Made by a program: the position numbers and the translations under genes. Shown here one piece after another: positions 1 through 5,646 of a stretch of 6,645 nucleotides of DNA; position 1 is the stretch's first letter; each line of letters opens with the position of its first letter. Origin of the DNA: Chloroflexota bacterium (GTDB lineage Bacteria > Chloroflexota > Dehalococcoidia > GIF9 > UBA5629); contig JAPLHM010000141.1 in the NCBI GenBank assembly GCA_026389635.1, positions 1-6,645 of the forward strand, written 5' to 3'. The notes under the pieces were generated by a model. It ran no database searches. It was not told where the DNA came from and saw only the letters and a list, made by a program, of their open reading frames with translations.

Positions 1-405
1 AGCCTCATAAGCAACATTGTTGGGATTGTAGAGGATGGTTGCCATGTAGGCGAGGTTAGCAACCATTAGCGTATCGCTGTTCATGTGGCCCAGGTACCTG
101 GCTGAGAACCAGGGCATGGAATCCTCCTTGAGGCGCGCGGAAAGCTCAAGGAGAACCTCAGACGTGCGGTCAAGGGTGGCCAGGAATTTCCCGCTGCGCA
201 TATCCCGCGCTGAGGCGACATCAGGATCTTCCGGGTGGAAATCCCTTCTCCAGTGCATGTGCTCGTCCATGAGGAACGTCAGCATGTTCTTGAAATAGTC
301 CCGGTTTTCCGACCGGGGGCCCAGGAACAATGCCTTTACTTCAACGTTCTCTTCGTTCTTTTTGCTGCCAGCGCTTTTCCGGGTATTTTTCTTTCGTTCC
401 GCCAT
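1..405 (-). CDS. PLP-dependent decarboxylase, tyrosine decarboxylase-like (N-terminal part, truncated by window edge)
   Basis: Only the first 135 residues are present; the frame stays open to base 1. The start is the ATG at 405..403, with a Shine-Dalgarno site upstream. Residues 1-18 are a Lys/Arg-rich, probably disordered tail. From about residue 25 the sequence follows, as I remember it, the N-terminal region of Enterococcus/Lactobacillus tyrosine decarboxylase (TyrDC, about 620 aa): FLGPRSEN (27-34), LMDEHMHWR (45-53), SMPWFSARYLGHMNSDTLM (96-114) and NNVAYE (129-134). It does not resemble the N-terminus of E. coli GadB. Group II decarboxylases of this family remove CO2 from an amino acid in the cytoplasm, consuming a proton and yielding an amine. 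The PLP lysine and substrate pocket lie outside the window, so tyrosine, DOPA, glutamate or another substrate cannot be chosen. The gene follows an antiporter by 22 bp and is probably co-transcribed with it. Family assignment is fairly sure; substrate is not. Confidence 0.85.
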   Translation of the reverse strand, partial: MAERKKNTRKSAGSKKNEENVEVKALFLGPRSENRDYFKNMLTFLMDEHMHWRRDFHPEDPDVASARDMRSGKFLATLDRTSEVLLELSARLKEDSMPWFSARYLGHMNSDTLMVANLAYMATILYNPNNVAYEA

Positions 406-416
406 GACTGCATCAA

Positions 417-424
417 CTCCTTTT
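417..424 (-). promoter_or_regulatory. Ribosome binding site of the decarboxylase
   Basis: On the minus strand AAAAGGAG lies 11 nt before the ATG at 405. Read onward it is AAAGGAGTTGAT, which matches the extended anti-Shine-Dalgarno complement (AAAGGAGGTGAT) except for one base. It overlaps the spacer just after the transporter's TAA and fixes the decarboxylase start. Confidence 0.7.
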
Positions 425-427
425 CAA

Positions 428-1858
428 TTATTCAACGCTCTCTTCGGCTGACTTGCTGATCTTCCATCCCGGTTTCCTGAATGCATAGATGATGAGGGGG
501 ATAACAGCTACGAGGATGGTGCCGACTACCATGAACAGCACAAAACTGCTGCTCTCCTCGATTTGGGACGGGGGGAGCATGGCGAGAAAGAAGAGGAAGG
601 CCATCATAACAAAGCCGAATCCGGATACTATCCACATGCCGGCTTTCCCGCCGGGAATCGTGAACGCCCGTTTAACTCCGGGCTTGCTGTACCGGAGTTT
701 GATCGCTGCTGCGTACATGAGGAAATACATGACGATATAGACGGTTGTTGTGAGTGCAAAGAGCATCCAGAACGAACTGTTTACGCCACCGGGCAGGAGA
801 ACGTAAACCGCACCCCAGAACGTGATGAGGATGGCCTGGAGGATCAGCATGTTTGTCGGGATACCGTTCTTGTTCACCTTCTGCAGGATCGGGGGAAGCG
901 TGCCCTCCGCGGCAGTGGAAAAAAGACCCCTGACCGGGCCAAGAATCCATGTCGAGACCTGACCGATTGCACCGATAGCTATCAGGATGGCGAATATAAA
1001 CGTGAGCCAGGGCAGGGAGATGCTTGTGAAGATGACGCTGAACGACTGCATGATCCCGGCCAGCAGGTTGAGGTTGTTGACCGGGACGAGCATTGCAACG
1101 ATGAGAGCTCCGATGATGCTCACAACCGCCATAAGGATCCCGACAACAAGAATGCCCATGGGGTAATTCTTTTGAACATCCTTGATCTCCTTTGCATGTG
1201 TTGCAGTCATCTCGATGCCGATGAAGACAAAGACGAACGTTACGAGCAGGACAAGATTCGAGAGCGAGGACAGGTTGGGGATAAAGTCAGAAAAGGCGGG
1301 ATGCCGGGTCAGCTGAACCGGATTTCCGGCAAGGATATACCACAAGCCCCCGACGATCAGGACGGCGGCCGGGAGGAACGTCCCGAGGACCACCGACCAG
1401 GAACTGACCCGGGCATACGACTTGAGGCCGCGGAAGTTGAGGAACGTGAGCCCCCACCAGATGACCACTATCACGATGAACTCGTATATCTTATTGTTCG
1501 CAAGGGCCGGGTTGAAAAGGAAAGAGAATGTCGCTGCTATGAACGTGAGGATGCTGATGAACCCGATGGTCATCTGGAACCACTGGAGCCATACGGCCGT
1601 GAAGCCCCATCGTTCGCCGAACGCTTCCTTGACCCAGACATAGACACCGCCTTCCTGCGGCCACCCTGTTGCAAGCTCGGCGGAAACAAGGGATGCTGGG
1701 ATCAGGTACATGACGATTGCAAGAATGCAGAAAACGATTGACTGCCATCCGACTTCTCCCTGCGTTGGGAATGTGCGTATACTCATCAGCGCCGCTGCCG
1801 TGATGAGGATAAACGCAACAAGGGTCAGTTTGAAACCATTACCCGTATTGTCAGCCAT
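428..1858 (-). CDS. APC-superfamily amino acid/amine antiporter (GadC/TyrP-like)
   Basis: 476-residue integral membrane protein with about 12 hydrophobic segments and no cleavable signal. I align it from memory with E. coli GadC along its whole length: ITAAALMS near the N-terminus, the WPQEGGVYVWV loop (66-76), RWGF (83-86), GIEMTATH (214-221), WILGPVRG (304-311), NKNGIPTN (329-336) and KRAFTIPGGK (396-405). GadC-type carriers exchange an external amino acid for its decarboxylation product, so the adjacent decarboxylase fits. Of GadC's substrate-site residues, E218, W308, Y378 and Y382 are kept (E216, W304, Y374, Y378 here), while Y30 and E304 become R28 and Q300. The protein stops near GadC position 476, so the pH-sensing C-terminal plug is absent. 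Start chosen at 1858 because a near-perfect Shine-Dalgarno site precedes it and a promoter lies within the longer frame reaching 1999. ATA is used for about 7 of 50 Ile, far less than in the rightward genes. Substrate unknown; an aromatic amino acid/amine pair is plausible. Confidence 0.9.
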   Translation of the reverse strand: MADNTGNGFKLTLVAFILITAAALMSIRTFPTQGEVGWQSIVFCILAIVMYLIPASLVSAELATGWPQEGGVYVWVKEAFGERWGFTAVWLQWFQMTIGFISILTFIAATFSFLFNPALANNKIYEFIVIVVIWWGLTFLNFRGLKSYARVSSWSVVLGTFLPAAVLIVGGLWYILAGNPVQLTRHPAFSDFIPNLSSLSNLVLLVTFVFVFIGIEMTATHAKEIKDVQKNYPMGILVVGILMAVVSIIGALIVAMLVPVNNLNLLAGIMQSFSVIFTSISLPWLTFIFAILIAIGAIGQVSTWILGPVRGLFSTAAEGTLPPILQKVNKNGIPTNMLILQAILITFWGAVYVLLPGGVNSSFWMLFALTTTVYIVMYFLMYAAAIKLRYSKPGVKRAFTIPGGKAGMWIVSGFGFVMMAFLFFLAMLPPSQIEESSSFVLFMVVGTILVAVIPLIIYAFRKPGWKISKSAEESVE

Positions 1859-1865
1859 CCGATCA

Positions 1866-1875
1866 CCCTCCTTTA
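1866..1875 (-). promoter_or_regulatory. Ribosome binding site deciding the antiporter start
   Basis: The minus strand reads TAAAGGAGGG, then TGATCGG, then ATG at 1858. Apart from one extra G this is the full complement of the 16S rRNA 3' end (TAAAGGAGGTGATC). It places the start at residue 48 of the longest possible frame. Confidence 0.88.
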
Positions 1876-1940
1876 TTAGGTACTTCAAACCACAAGGCAT
1901 GTGCTGAGCCAGGGAAACGCCTATTACTGAGTCAACGGGA

Positions 1941-1969
1941 AGTATATTGCACCACCCCATGCTTGTCAA
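1941..1969 (-). promoter_or_regulatory. Sigma-70-type promoter for the antiporter-decarboxylase pair
   Basis: On the minus strand there is a perfect -35 hexamer TTGACA (1969..1964), a 17-bp spacer, and TATACT (1946..1941, 5 of 6 to TATAAT). Transcription would begin near 1934, giving a leader of about 75 nt before the ATG at 1858. It lies inside the upstream extension of the antiporter reading frame, which supports that extension being untranslated. The match argues for a bacterial host or expression in one. No dedicated operator is obvious inside it. Confidence 0.72.
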
Positions 1970-2039
1970 TCGTAAGGGCGAGTTATTGTACGGCATCATT
2001 TTTTGATTTTAAGCTTTGCCCACTTAATTTATTCTATGA

Positions 2040-2056
2040 TTGTCCTTAAAGGATAA
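2040..2056. repeat. Imperfect palindrome, candidate operator
   Basis: TTGTCCTTAAAGGATAA has 8-bp arms (TTGTCCTT / AAGGATAA) around a single central A, with one mismatch; the inner 11 bp are perfectly symmetric. It lies about 70 bp upstream of the leftward -35 and about 90 bp upstream of the candidate rightward -35. It could be a binding site for a dimeric regulator acting on either operon. Only the symmetry is seen; no regulator is encoded in the window. Confidence 0.35.
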
Positions 2057-2146
2057 TTGCGATCAACAGCCCCGATATTGATATATTCTGACCTATCCTC
2101 AATATATATTACTACTGTCTTATCTCAGCTAAGCCATGTCAAAGTA

Positions 2147-2173
2147 TTGACAACTGTCCCGTTTAGCAATAAT
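2147..2173 (+). promoter_or_regulatory. Possible promoter of the glpD operon
   Basis: A perfect TTGACA (2147..2152) is followed after 15 bp by AATAAT (2168..2173, 5 of 6 to TATAAT), or after 17 bp by the weaker TAATCT (2170..2175). Neither pairing is ideal: the first spacer is short and the second -10 is poor. Transcription from it would start near 2180 and give a leader of about 65 nt carrying the GC hairpin at 2190..2212. Confidence 0.35.
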
Positions 2174-2188
2174 CTAAGCAATGCAATT

Positions 2189-2213
2189 GCGGCGCCGGTC
2201 CATGCGGCGCCGG
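2189..2213 (+). repeat. GC-rich 10-bp direct repeat forming a leader hairpin
   Basis: GCGGCGCCGG occurs at 2189..2198 and again at 2204..2213, a 15-bp period. Because the core GGCGCC is self-complementary, the copies also pair: 2190..2197 with 2205..2212 gives an 8-bp all-GC stem with a 7-nt loop. No T-run follows, so it is not a typical intrinsic terminator. It ends about 20 nt before the glpD ribosome site and could be a leader structure, an operator, or the trace of a repeat element. Confidence 0.5.
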
Positions 2214-2233
2214 CTATCTGTAAAATTCGTTAC

Positions 2234-2240
2234 AAAGGAG
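2234..2240 (+). promoter_or_regulatory. Ribosome binding site deciding the glpD start
   Basis: AAAGGAG lies 5 nt before the ATG at 2246. It selects this start over the in-frame ATG at 2057, which would add 63 residues encoded by AT-rich spacer DNA and unrelated to the family. Confidence 0.8.
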
Positions 2241-2245
2241 ATGCT

Positions 2246-3832
2246 ATGTGGCGTAAAGGATGGCGCGAACAGGCCCTGTCGCAGGTCGACCAGCCGTGGG
2301 ACCTGGTCATCATCGGGGGTGGCATTACAGGGGCCGGGGTGCTCTACCAGGCCGCATCGGCGGGGCTCAAGGCACTGCTGGTGGAGGGCGGCGATTTCTC
2401 ATCGGGCACCTCCAGCCGATCCTCAAAGCTGATTCACGGCGGTCTGCGCTATATCCTCAACAAACAATACAAGGTCACACAGGAGTCGGTGCGGGAACGG
2501 GAGTGGCTTCTCAGGGAAGCACGCAACCTGGTGACCAAGCTGGGCTTCATATTCGCCAACTTCGAGCGCTACCACATCCAGACCAAGCAGATAGGCAAGA
2601 TGATCGCCGTCTATGACCTGCTGGCCCCCAAGTGGGACCACCGCGCATACAGCAGGGAGAAGATACTCAGGGAATACCCCATTCTGAAATCGGAGGGCCT
2701 GCTGGGCGGCTACCTGTACTACGATGCGGCCATGGACGACAGCCGTATCGTTTTGCGCGTGCTGAAGGAGGCTGTCAGGGCCGGCGGCACCGCCGTGAAC
2801 TACCTGAAAGTGGAAAAGCTGCTGCTGGACGGCAGCGGCCAGGTCCGCGGCGCTGCTCTCAAAGATACGTCATCGCCGGACGGCGGGACCTATGAACTGA
2901 ACGCGAAGGTGGTTGTCAACGCCTCCGGGCCATGGGCCGACCAATTGCGCGGGCTGGTAGGCCAGCCCGCCCGGCTGCGCAGGCTGCGCGGCAGCCACCT
3001 CATCTTCCCGCGCGAGAAGCTGCCAATGAAGGACGCCCTCACGCTGCTGCATCCTAAAGACGGCCGCGCCATGTTCGTTATCCCCTGGGAGGGTACCACC
3101 ATTGTTGGCACTACCGACATCGACCATGACCCGGCGCTGGACATAAACCACAGTGAACCCTTCGCCAGCCAGGACGAGATAAGCTACATGATGGACGCCT
3201 CGGCCTTCCTCTTCCCCGGCCTGGGCCTTACCCGCGGCGATGTGATCTCATCATTCTCCGGCCTGCGCCCCATCATCAAGGGCGGCGCCGATACACCCGG
3301 TAAAGAGTCGCGGGCGCATGCCATCTGGGAAGAGAACGGCCTCATCACTATCACGGGTGGGAAGTACACCACCTTCCGTATTATGGCACGCCAAACACTG
3401 GCAGCGGTGCTCAAAAAACTGGGCAGGCTGCCTGTGGTTAAATACAGGCGCGTCTTCCCCAGGTTGCCCGCATTAAGTGCGCCCAATATCGAACCTGCCA
3501 CCCTGGCTTACCTGCTGGGACGGTACGGCAGGGAGACGGCTGAGCTGATAAAGACGGCAGGCGCCGGGGAGCTTGAGCGCATCAATAGTCTGCCTAACGT
3601 TTGGGCAGAGCTGCGCTGGGCGGCGCGTGTTGAGGGTGTTGTGCACCTTGCCGACCTGCTGCTGCGACGGGTCAGGATAGGCATGCTGCTGCCCGGCGGC
3701 GCCGAAGACCAGCTCGCGCGCGTGCGCAAATCGGTGCAGGCCGAGCTCGGCTGGAGCGACGAGAAGTGGCAGCAGGAGTCAGTTGCCTATATGGATACCT
3801 GGCGCAGATATTACAGCCCCAGCCCCGGCTGA
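2246..3832 (+). CDS. glpD: Glycerol-3-phosphate dehydrogenase, FAD-dependent (GlpD family)
   Basis: This 528-residue flavoprotein oxidises sn-glycerol-3-phosphate to dihydroxyacetone phosphate (DHAP), normally at the inner face of the membrane with electrons passed to quinone. The N-terminal dinucleotide fold has IIGGGITGAG (22-31), followed by SSKLIHGGLRYI (59-70). Further family blocks are NASGPW (225-230), RGSHLIFP (248-255), VIPWEGTTIVGTTD (278-291), SGLRP (338-342) and GGKYTTFR (371-378). R68, Y69, R341 and K373 line up with E. coli GlpD R54, Y55, R317 and K354 of the substrate site. The C-terminal DAO_C domain is present, including ARVEGVVHLADLLLRR (460-475). Length is typical (E. coli 501). 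It heads a likely three-gene operon, with the AGPS-like gene starting 62 bp downstream. Some homologues are oxidases or use other acceptors; no quinone reductase partner is visible here. Confidence 0.93.
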   Translation: MWRKGWREQALSQVDQPWDLVIIGGGITGAGVLYQAASAGLKALLVEGGDFSSGTSSRSSKLIHGGLRYILNKQYKVTQESVREREWLLREARNLVTKLGFIFANFERYHIQTKQIGKMIAVYDLLAPKWDHRAYSREKILREYPILKSEGLLGGYLYYDAAMDDSRIVLRVLKEAVRAGGTAVNYLKVEKLLLDGSGQVRGAALKDTSSPDGGTYELNAKVVVNASGPWADQLRGLVGQPARLRRLRGSHLIFPREKLPMKDALTLLHPKDGRAMFVIPWEGTTIVGTTDIDHDPALDINHSEPFASQDEISYMMDASAFLFPGLGLTRGDVISSFSGLRPIIKGGADTPGKESRAHAIWEENGLITITGGKYTTFRIMARQTLAAVLKKLGRLPVVKYRRVFPRLPALSAPNIEPATLAYLLGRYGRETAELIKTAGAGELERINSLPNVWAELRWAARVEGVVHLADLLLRRVRIGMLLPGGAEDQLARVRKSVQAELGWSDEKWQQESVAYMDTWRRYYSPSPG

Positions 3833-3882
3833 AAACCGTTCACCGGCGCACGGGATCGTGAAATCCTGAATATACCCGCTTA

Positions 3883-3889
3883 GAGGAGG
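3883..3889 (+). promoter_or_regulatory. Ribosome binding site of the AGPS-like gene
   Basis: GAGGAGG lies 5 nt before the ATG at 3895, in the 62-bp gap after glpD, and supports that start. Confidence 0.8.
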
Positions 3890-3894
3890 ACGCC

Positions 3895-5628
3895 ATGGCA
3901 CACAAGCACCAGTATTACCCGCGGTGGTGCGAAGAGGAAGCCCCGGCCCGCTCGTTGCGCAGCCTTATCAAGTACGGCGACCCGCGGGGTTTCAAGCACC
4001 CCAACCCCGGCATGTTCCACCTGATCAAGGAAACCTTTGGCATGGCGGACGATGATTTCAAGAAACCCAGCCTGTGCATGGAGGAGTTCAATATCGACGT
4101 CCCTCCCAAGCTGCCCGCCGCTCAGTTGGAGGCCTTCAAGAATATTGTCGGCGCCGATAATTTCTACACTGACACATACAACCGGACGCGCACGTCCTAC
4201 GGGGCGGCAATTATCGATGTGCTGCGCCTGCGCAACCGTATAGTTGAGAACCTGCCGGACGCCGTGCTCTGCCCGCGCGACCTCGGTGACGTCCAGGCCG
4301 TGGTCAGGTACTGCGATGAAAACCGCATAGCGCTGTACGTAGTCGGGGGAAACTCCAGCGTAACGCGCGGCAAGGAGGCCGTCAGGGGCGGCGTCTGCCT
4401 CGATATGAGTGTCCACATGAACAGGGTCATCTCTATCAACGAGAACAACCAGACCGTGACGGTGGAGCCCGGCATCATGGGCCCCGACCTGGAGAGGATA
4501 TTGAACGATGCCCCCGTGACGCTTAAAGCTAAGAGACGTTATACCGTGGGGCATTTCCCACAGTCCTTCGAGCACTCCAGCGTGGGGGGCTGGGTGGTTA
4601 CCCGCGGCGCCGGCCAGAACTCCACCTATTACGGCAAGATCGAGGACATGGTCATATCACAGGAGTACGTCACCCCCATCGGAGATTTCAAGACACTGGA
4701 CTTCCCGCGGTCGGCCACCGGCCCGGATTTCGATCAGATCATGATCGGCAGCGAGGGGACCTTCGGAGTGCTGGTGAGCTGCACATTGCGGCTGTGCCGC
4801 TACATGCCCCAGAATCGGCGCAGGTTCTCGTACCTGTTCAAGACCTGGGAGGGCGCACTCGATGCCTGCCGCGAGGTCATGCAGGGCGAGTTCGGCTTCC
4901 CCTCGGTCTTCCGGCTATCCGATCCCGAGGAGACCGACGTGGCACTGCGCATGTACCATGTCCACGGCACACCAGTCGATTCTGTACTGAAGGCGCTGGG
5001 CTACAAGCCCATGCAGCGCTGCATGTTTATCGGCATGGCCGAGGGAGAAGGGGATTTCGCACGCCTGGTGGCTAAAAAGGTGCACAGGATATTCAAGAAA
5101 TACGGCGCCTTCAGCCTCAGCGCCGCAAAGGTCACGCAGTCATGGGAGAAGAGCCGCTTCACCGATCCCTTCATGCGTGAGGACCTGATGGATTATGGTG
5201 TGCTGATCGATACCCTGGAGTGCGCCGTTACCTGGGACAAGCTGGCGCAGGTACATGCGGACGTGAGGGCTTTCATCAAGTCCCGTCCCAGGACGATATG
5301 CATGACACACCTTTCGCATGCTTACCCGCAGGGCTGCAACCTGTATTTCATATTCGTGGCCAAGATGAAGGAGATCAACGAGTACCTTGATCTTCAATAC
5401 GGCGTGCTGGACGCTATTCAGAAGGCCGGCGCCAGCATGAGCCACCACCACGGCGTGGGCAAGCAGACATCGCCGTGGCTGGAGGGCCAGATCGGCAAGG
5501 CTCAGGTCGACGTGATACGCGCGCTGCGCGACCATTTCGACCCGCACCATATTATGAACCCCGGCGGGACGCTGGGGTTGGACATGTCCGAGGAGCAGAT
5601 GACCAGGCGCTGGGGCTTCAGGAAGTGA
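3895..5628 (+). CDS. FAD-binding oxidoreductase, alkyl-dihydroxyacetonephosphate synthase (AGPS)-like
   Basis: 577 residues of the PCMH/VAO-type FAD family, matching human AGPS (658 aa, which has a peroxisomal leader) in motif order. The FAD-binding half has PDAVLCPRDLGDVQAVV (121-137), VVGGNSSVTRG (149-159), VEPGIMGPDLE (190-200), HSSVGGWVVTRGAG (227-240), IEDMV (249-253) and ATGPDFDQIMIGSEGTFGV (274-292). The C-terminal cap has FRLSDPEET (339-347), CNLYFIF (481-487) and SHHHGVGKQTSPWL (516-529). R340, Y484 and the His triplet 517-519 correspond, by motif, to AGPS active-site residues. A short N-terminal region also parallels AGPS. That enzyme swaps the acyl chain of acyl-DHAP for a fatty alcohol, making the ether bond without net redox. 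Bacterial relatives occur in mycobacteria and myxobacteria. Being directly after glpD, a source of DHAP, fits this role. No DHAP acyltransferase or fatty acyl-CoA reductase is in view, so a GlcD-like 2-hydroxyacid oxidase function is not excluded. Confidence 0.85.
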   Translation: MAHKHQYYPRWCEEEAPARSLRSLIKYGDPRGFKHPNPGMFHLIKETFGMADDDFKKPSLCMEEFNIDVPPKLPAAQLEAFKNIVGADNFYTDTYNRTRTSYGAAIIDVLRLRNRIVENLPDAVLCPRDLGDVQAVVRYCDENRIALYVVGGNSSVTRGKEAVRGGVCLDMSVHMNRVISINENNQTVTVEPGIMGPDLERILNDAPVTLKAKRRYTVGHFPQSFEHSSVGGWVVTRGAGQNSTYYGKIEDMVISQEYVTPIGDFKTLDFPRSATGPDFDQIMIGSEGTFGVLVSCTLRLCRYMPQNRRRFSYLFKTWEGALDACREVMQGEFGFPSVFRLSDPEETDVALRMYHVHGTPVDSVLKALGYKPMQRCMFIGMAEGEGDFARLVAKKVHRIFKKYGAFSLSAAKVTQSWEKSRFTDPFMREDLMDYGVLIDTLECAVTWDKLAQVHADVRAFIKSRPRTICMTHLSHAYPQGCNLYFIFVAKMKEINEYLDLQYGVLDAIQKAGASMSHHHGVGKQTSPWLEGQIGKAQVDVIRALRDHFDPHHIMNPGGTLGLDMSEEQMTRRWGFRK

Positions 5629-5633
5629 AATTT

Positions 5634-5640
5634 AAGGAGG
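5634..5640 (+). promoter_or_regulatory. Ribosome binding site of the FGGY kinase
   Basis: AAGGAGG lies 6 nt before the ATG at 5647, inside the 18-bp gap after the AGPS-like stop codon. The tight spacing supports co-transcription and fixes the start. Confidence 0.85.
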
Positions 5641-5646
5641 TTTGCC

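Larger units (their letters stand above)
1859..2245. other. Divergent intergenic region with regulatory signals, no gene
   Basis: This 387-bp spacer separates the leftward antiporter operon from the rightward glpD operon. About 1985..2185 is clearly richer in A+T than either flank, and it has stops or no plausible start context in all frames except fortuitous extensions of the two flanking genes. It contains the leftward promoter (1941..1969), a 17-bp imperfect palindrome (2040..2056), a 10-bp perfect AT palindrome AATATATATT (2101..2110), a possible rightward promoter (2147..2173), an 8-bp palindrome GCAATTGC (2183..2190) and a GC-rich repeat/hairpin (2189..2213). No tRNA, small RNA or IS remnant was recognised. 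Confidence 0.75.

Noticed and set aside
83..459. Two short plus-strand frames (83..298 and 235..459) opposite the decarboxylase start
   Set aside because: The minus-strand frame gives clear TyrDC-like motifs, whereas these give low-complexity, unfamiliar peptides without ribosome sites.
563..1741. A 392-codon open frame on the plus strand opposite the antiporter
   Set aside because: Its product is a run of charged Asp/Glu/Arg residues, as expected when hydrophobic membrane codons are read in antisense. It has no ribosome site and no family resemblance.
1859..1999. 47-residue N-terminal extension of the antiporter from the ATG at 1999
   Set aside because: It contains the -35/-10 promoter, and the near-perfect Shine-Dalgarno site belongs to the ATG at 1858, where GadC-like sequence begins.
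2057..2245. 63-residue N-terminal extension of GlpD from the ATG at 2057
   Set aside because: It is encoded by AT-rich spacer with repeats, has no homology to GlpD, and the ribosome site points to 2246.
3849..3860. Small inverted repeat CACG-GGAT-CGTG between glpD and the AGPS-like gene
   Set aside because: The stem is only 4 bp with no following T-run, too weak to be a terminator and within chance expectation.
3880..4575. 231-codon open frame on the minus strand opposite the AGPS-like gene
   Set aside because: It lies wholly within a well-supported FAD enzyme gene in GC-rich DNA where long antisense frames are common. No recognisable domain.
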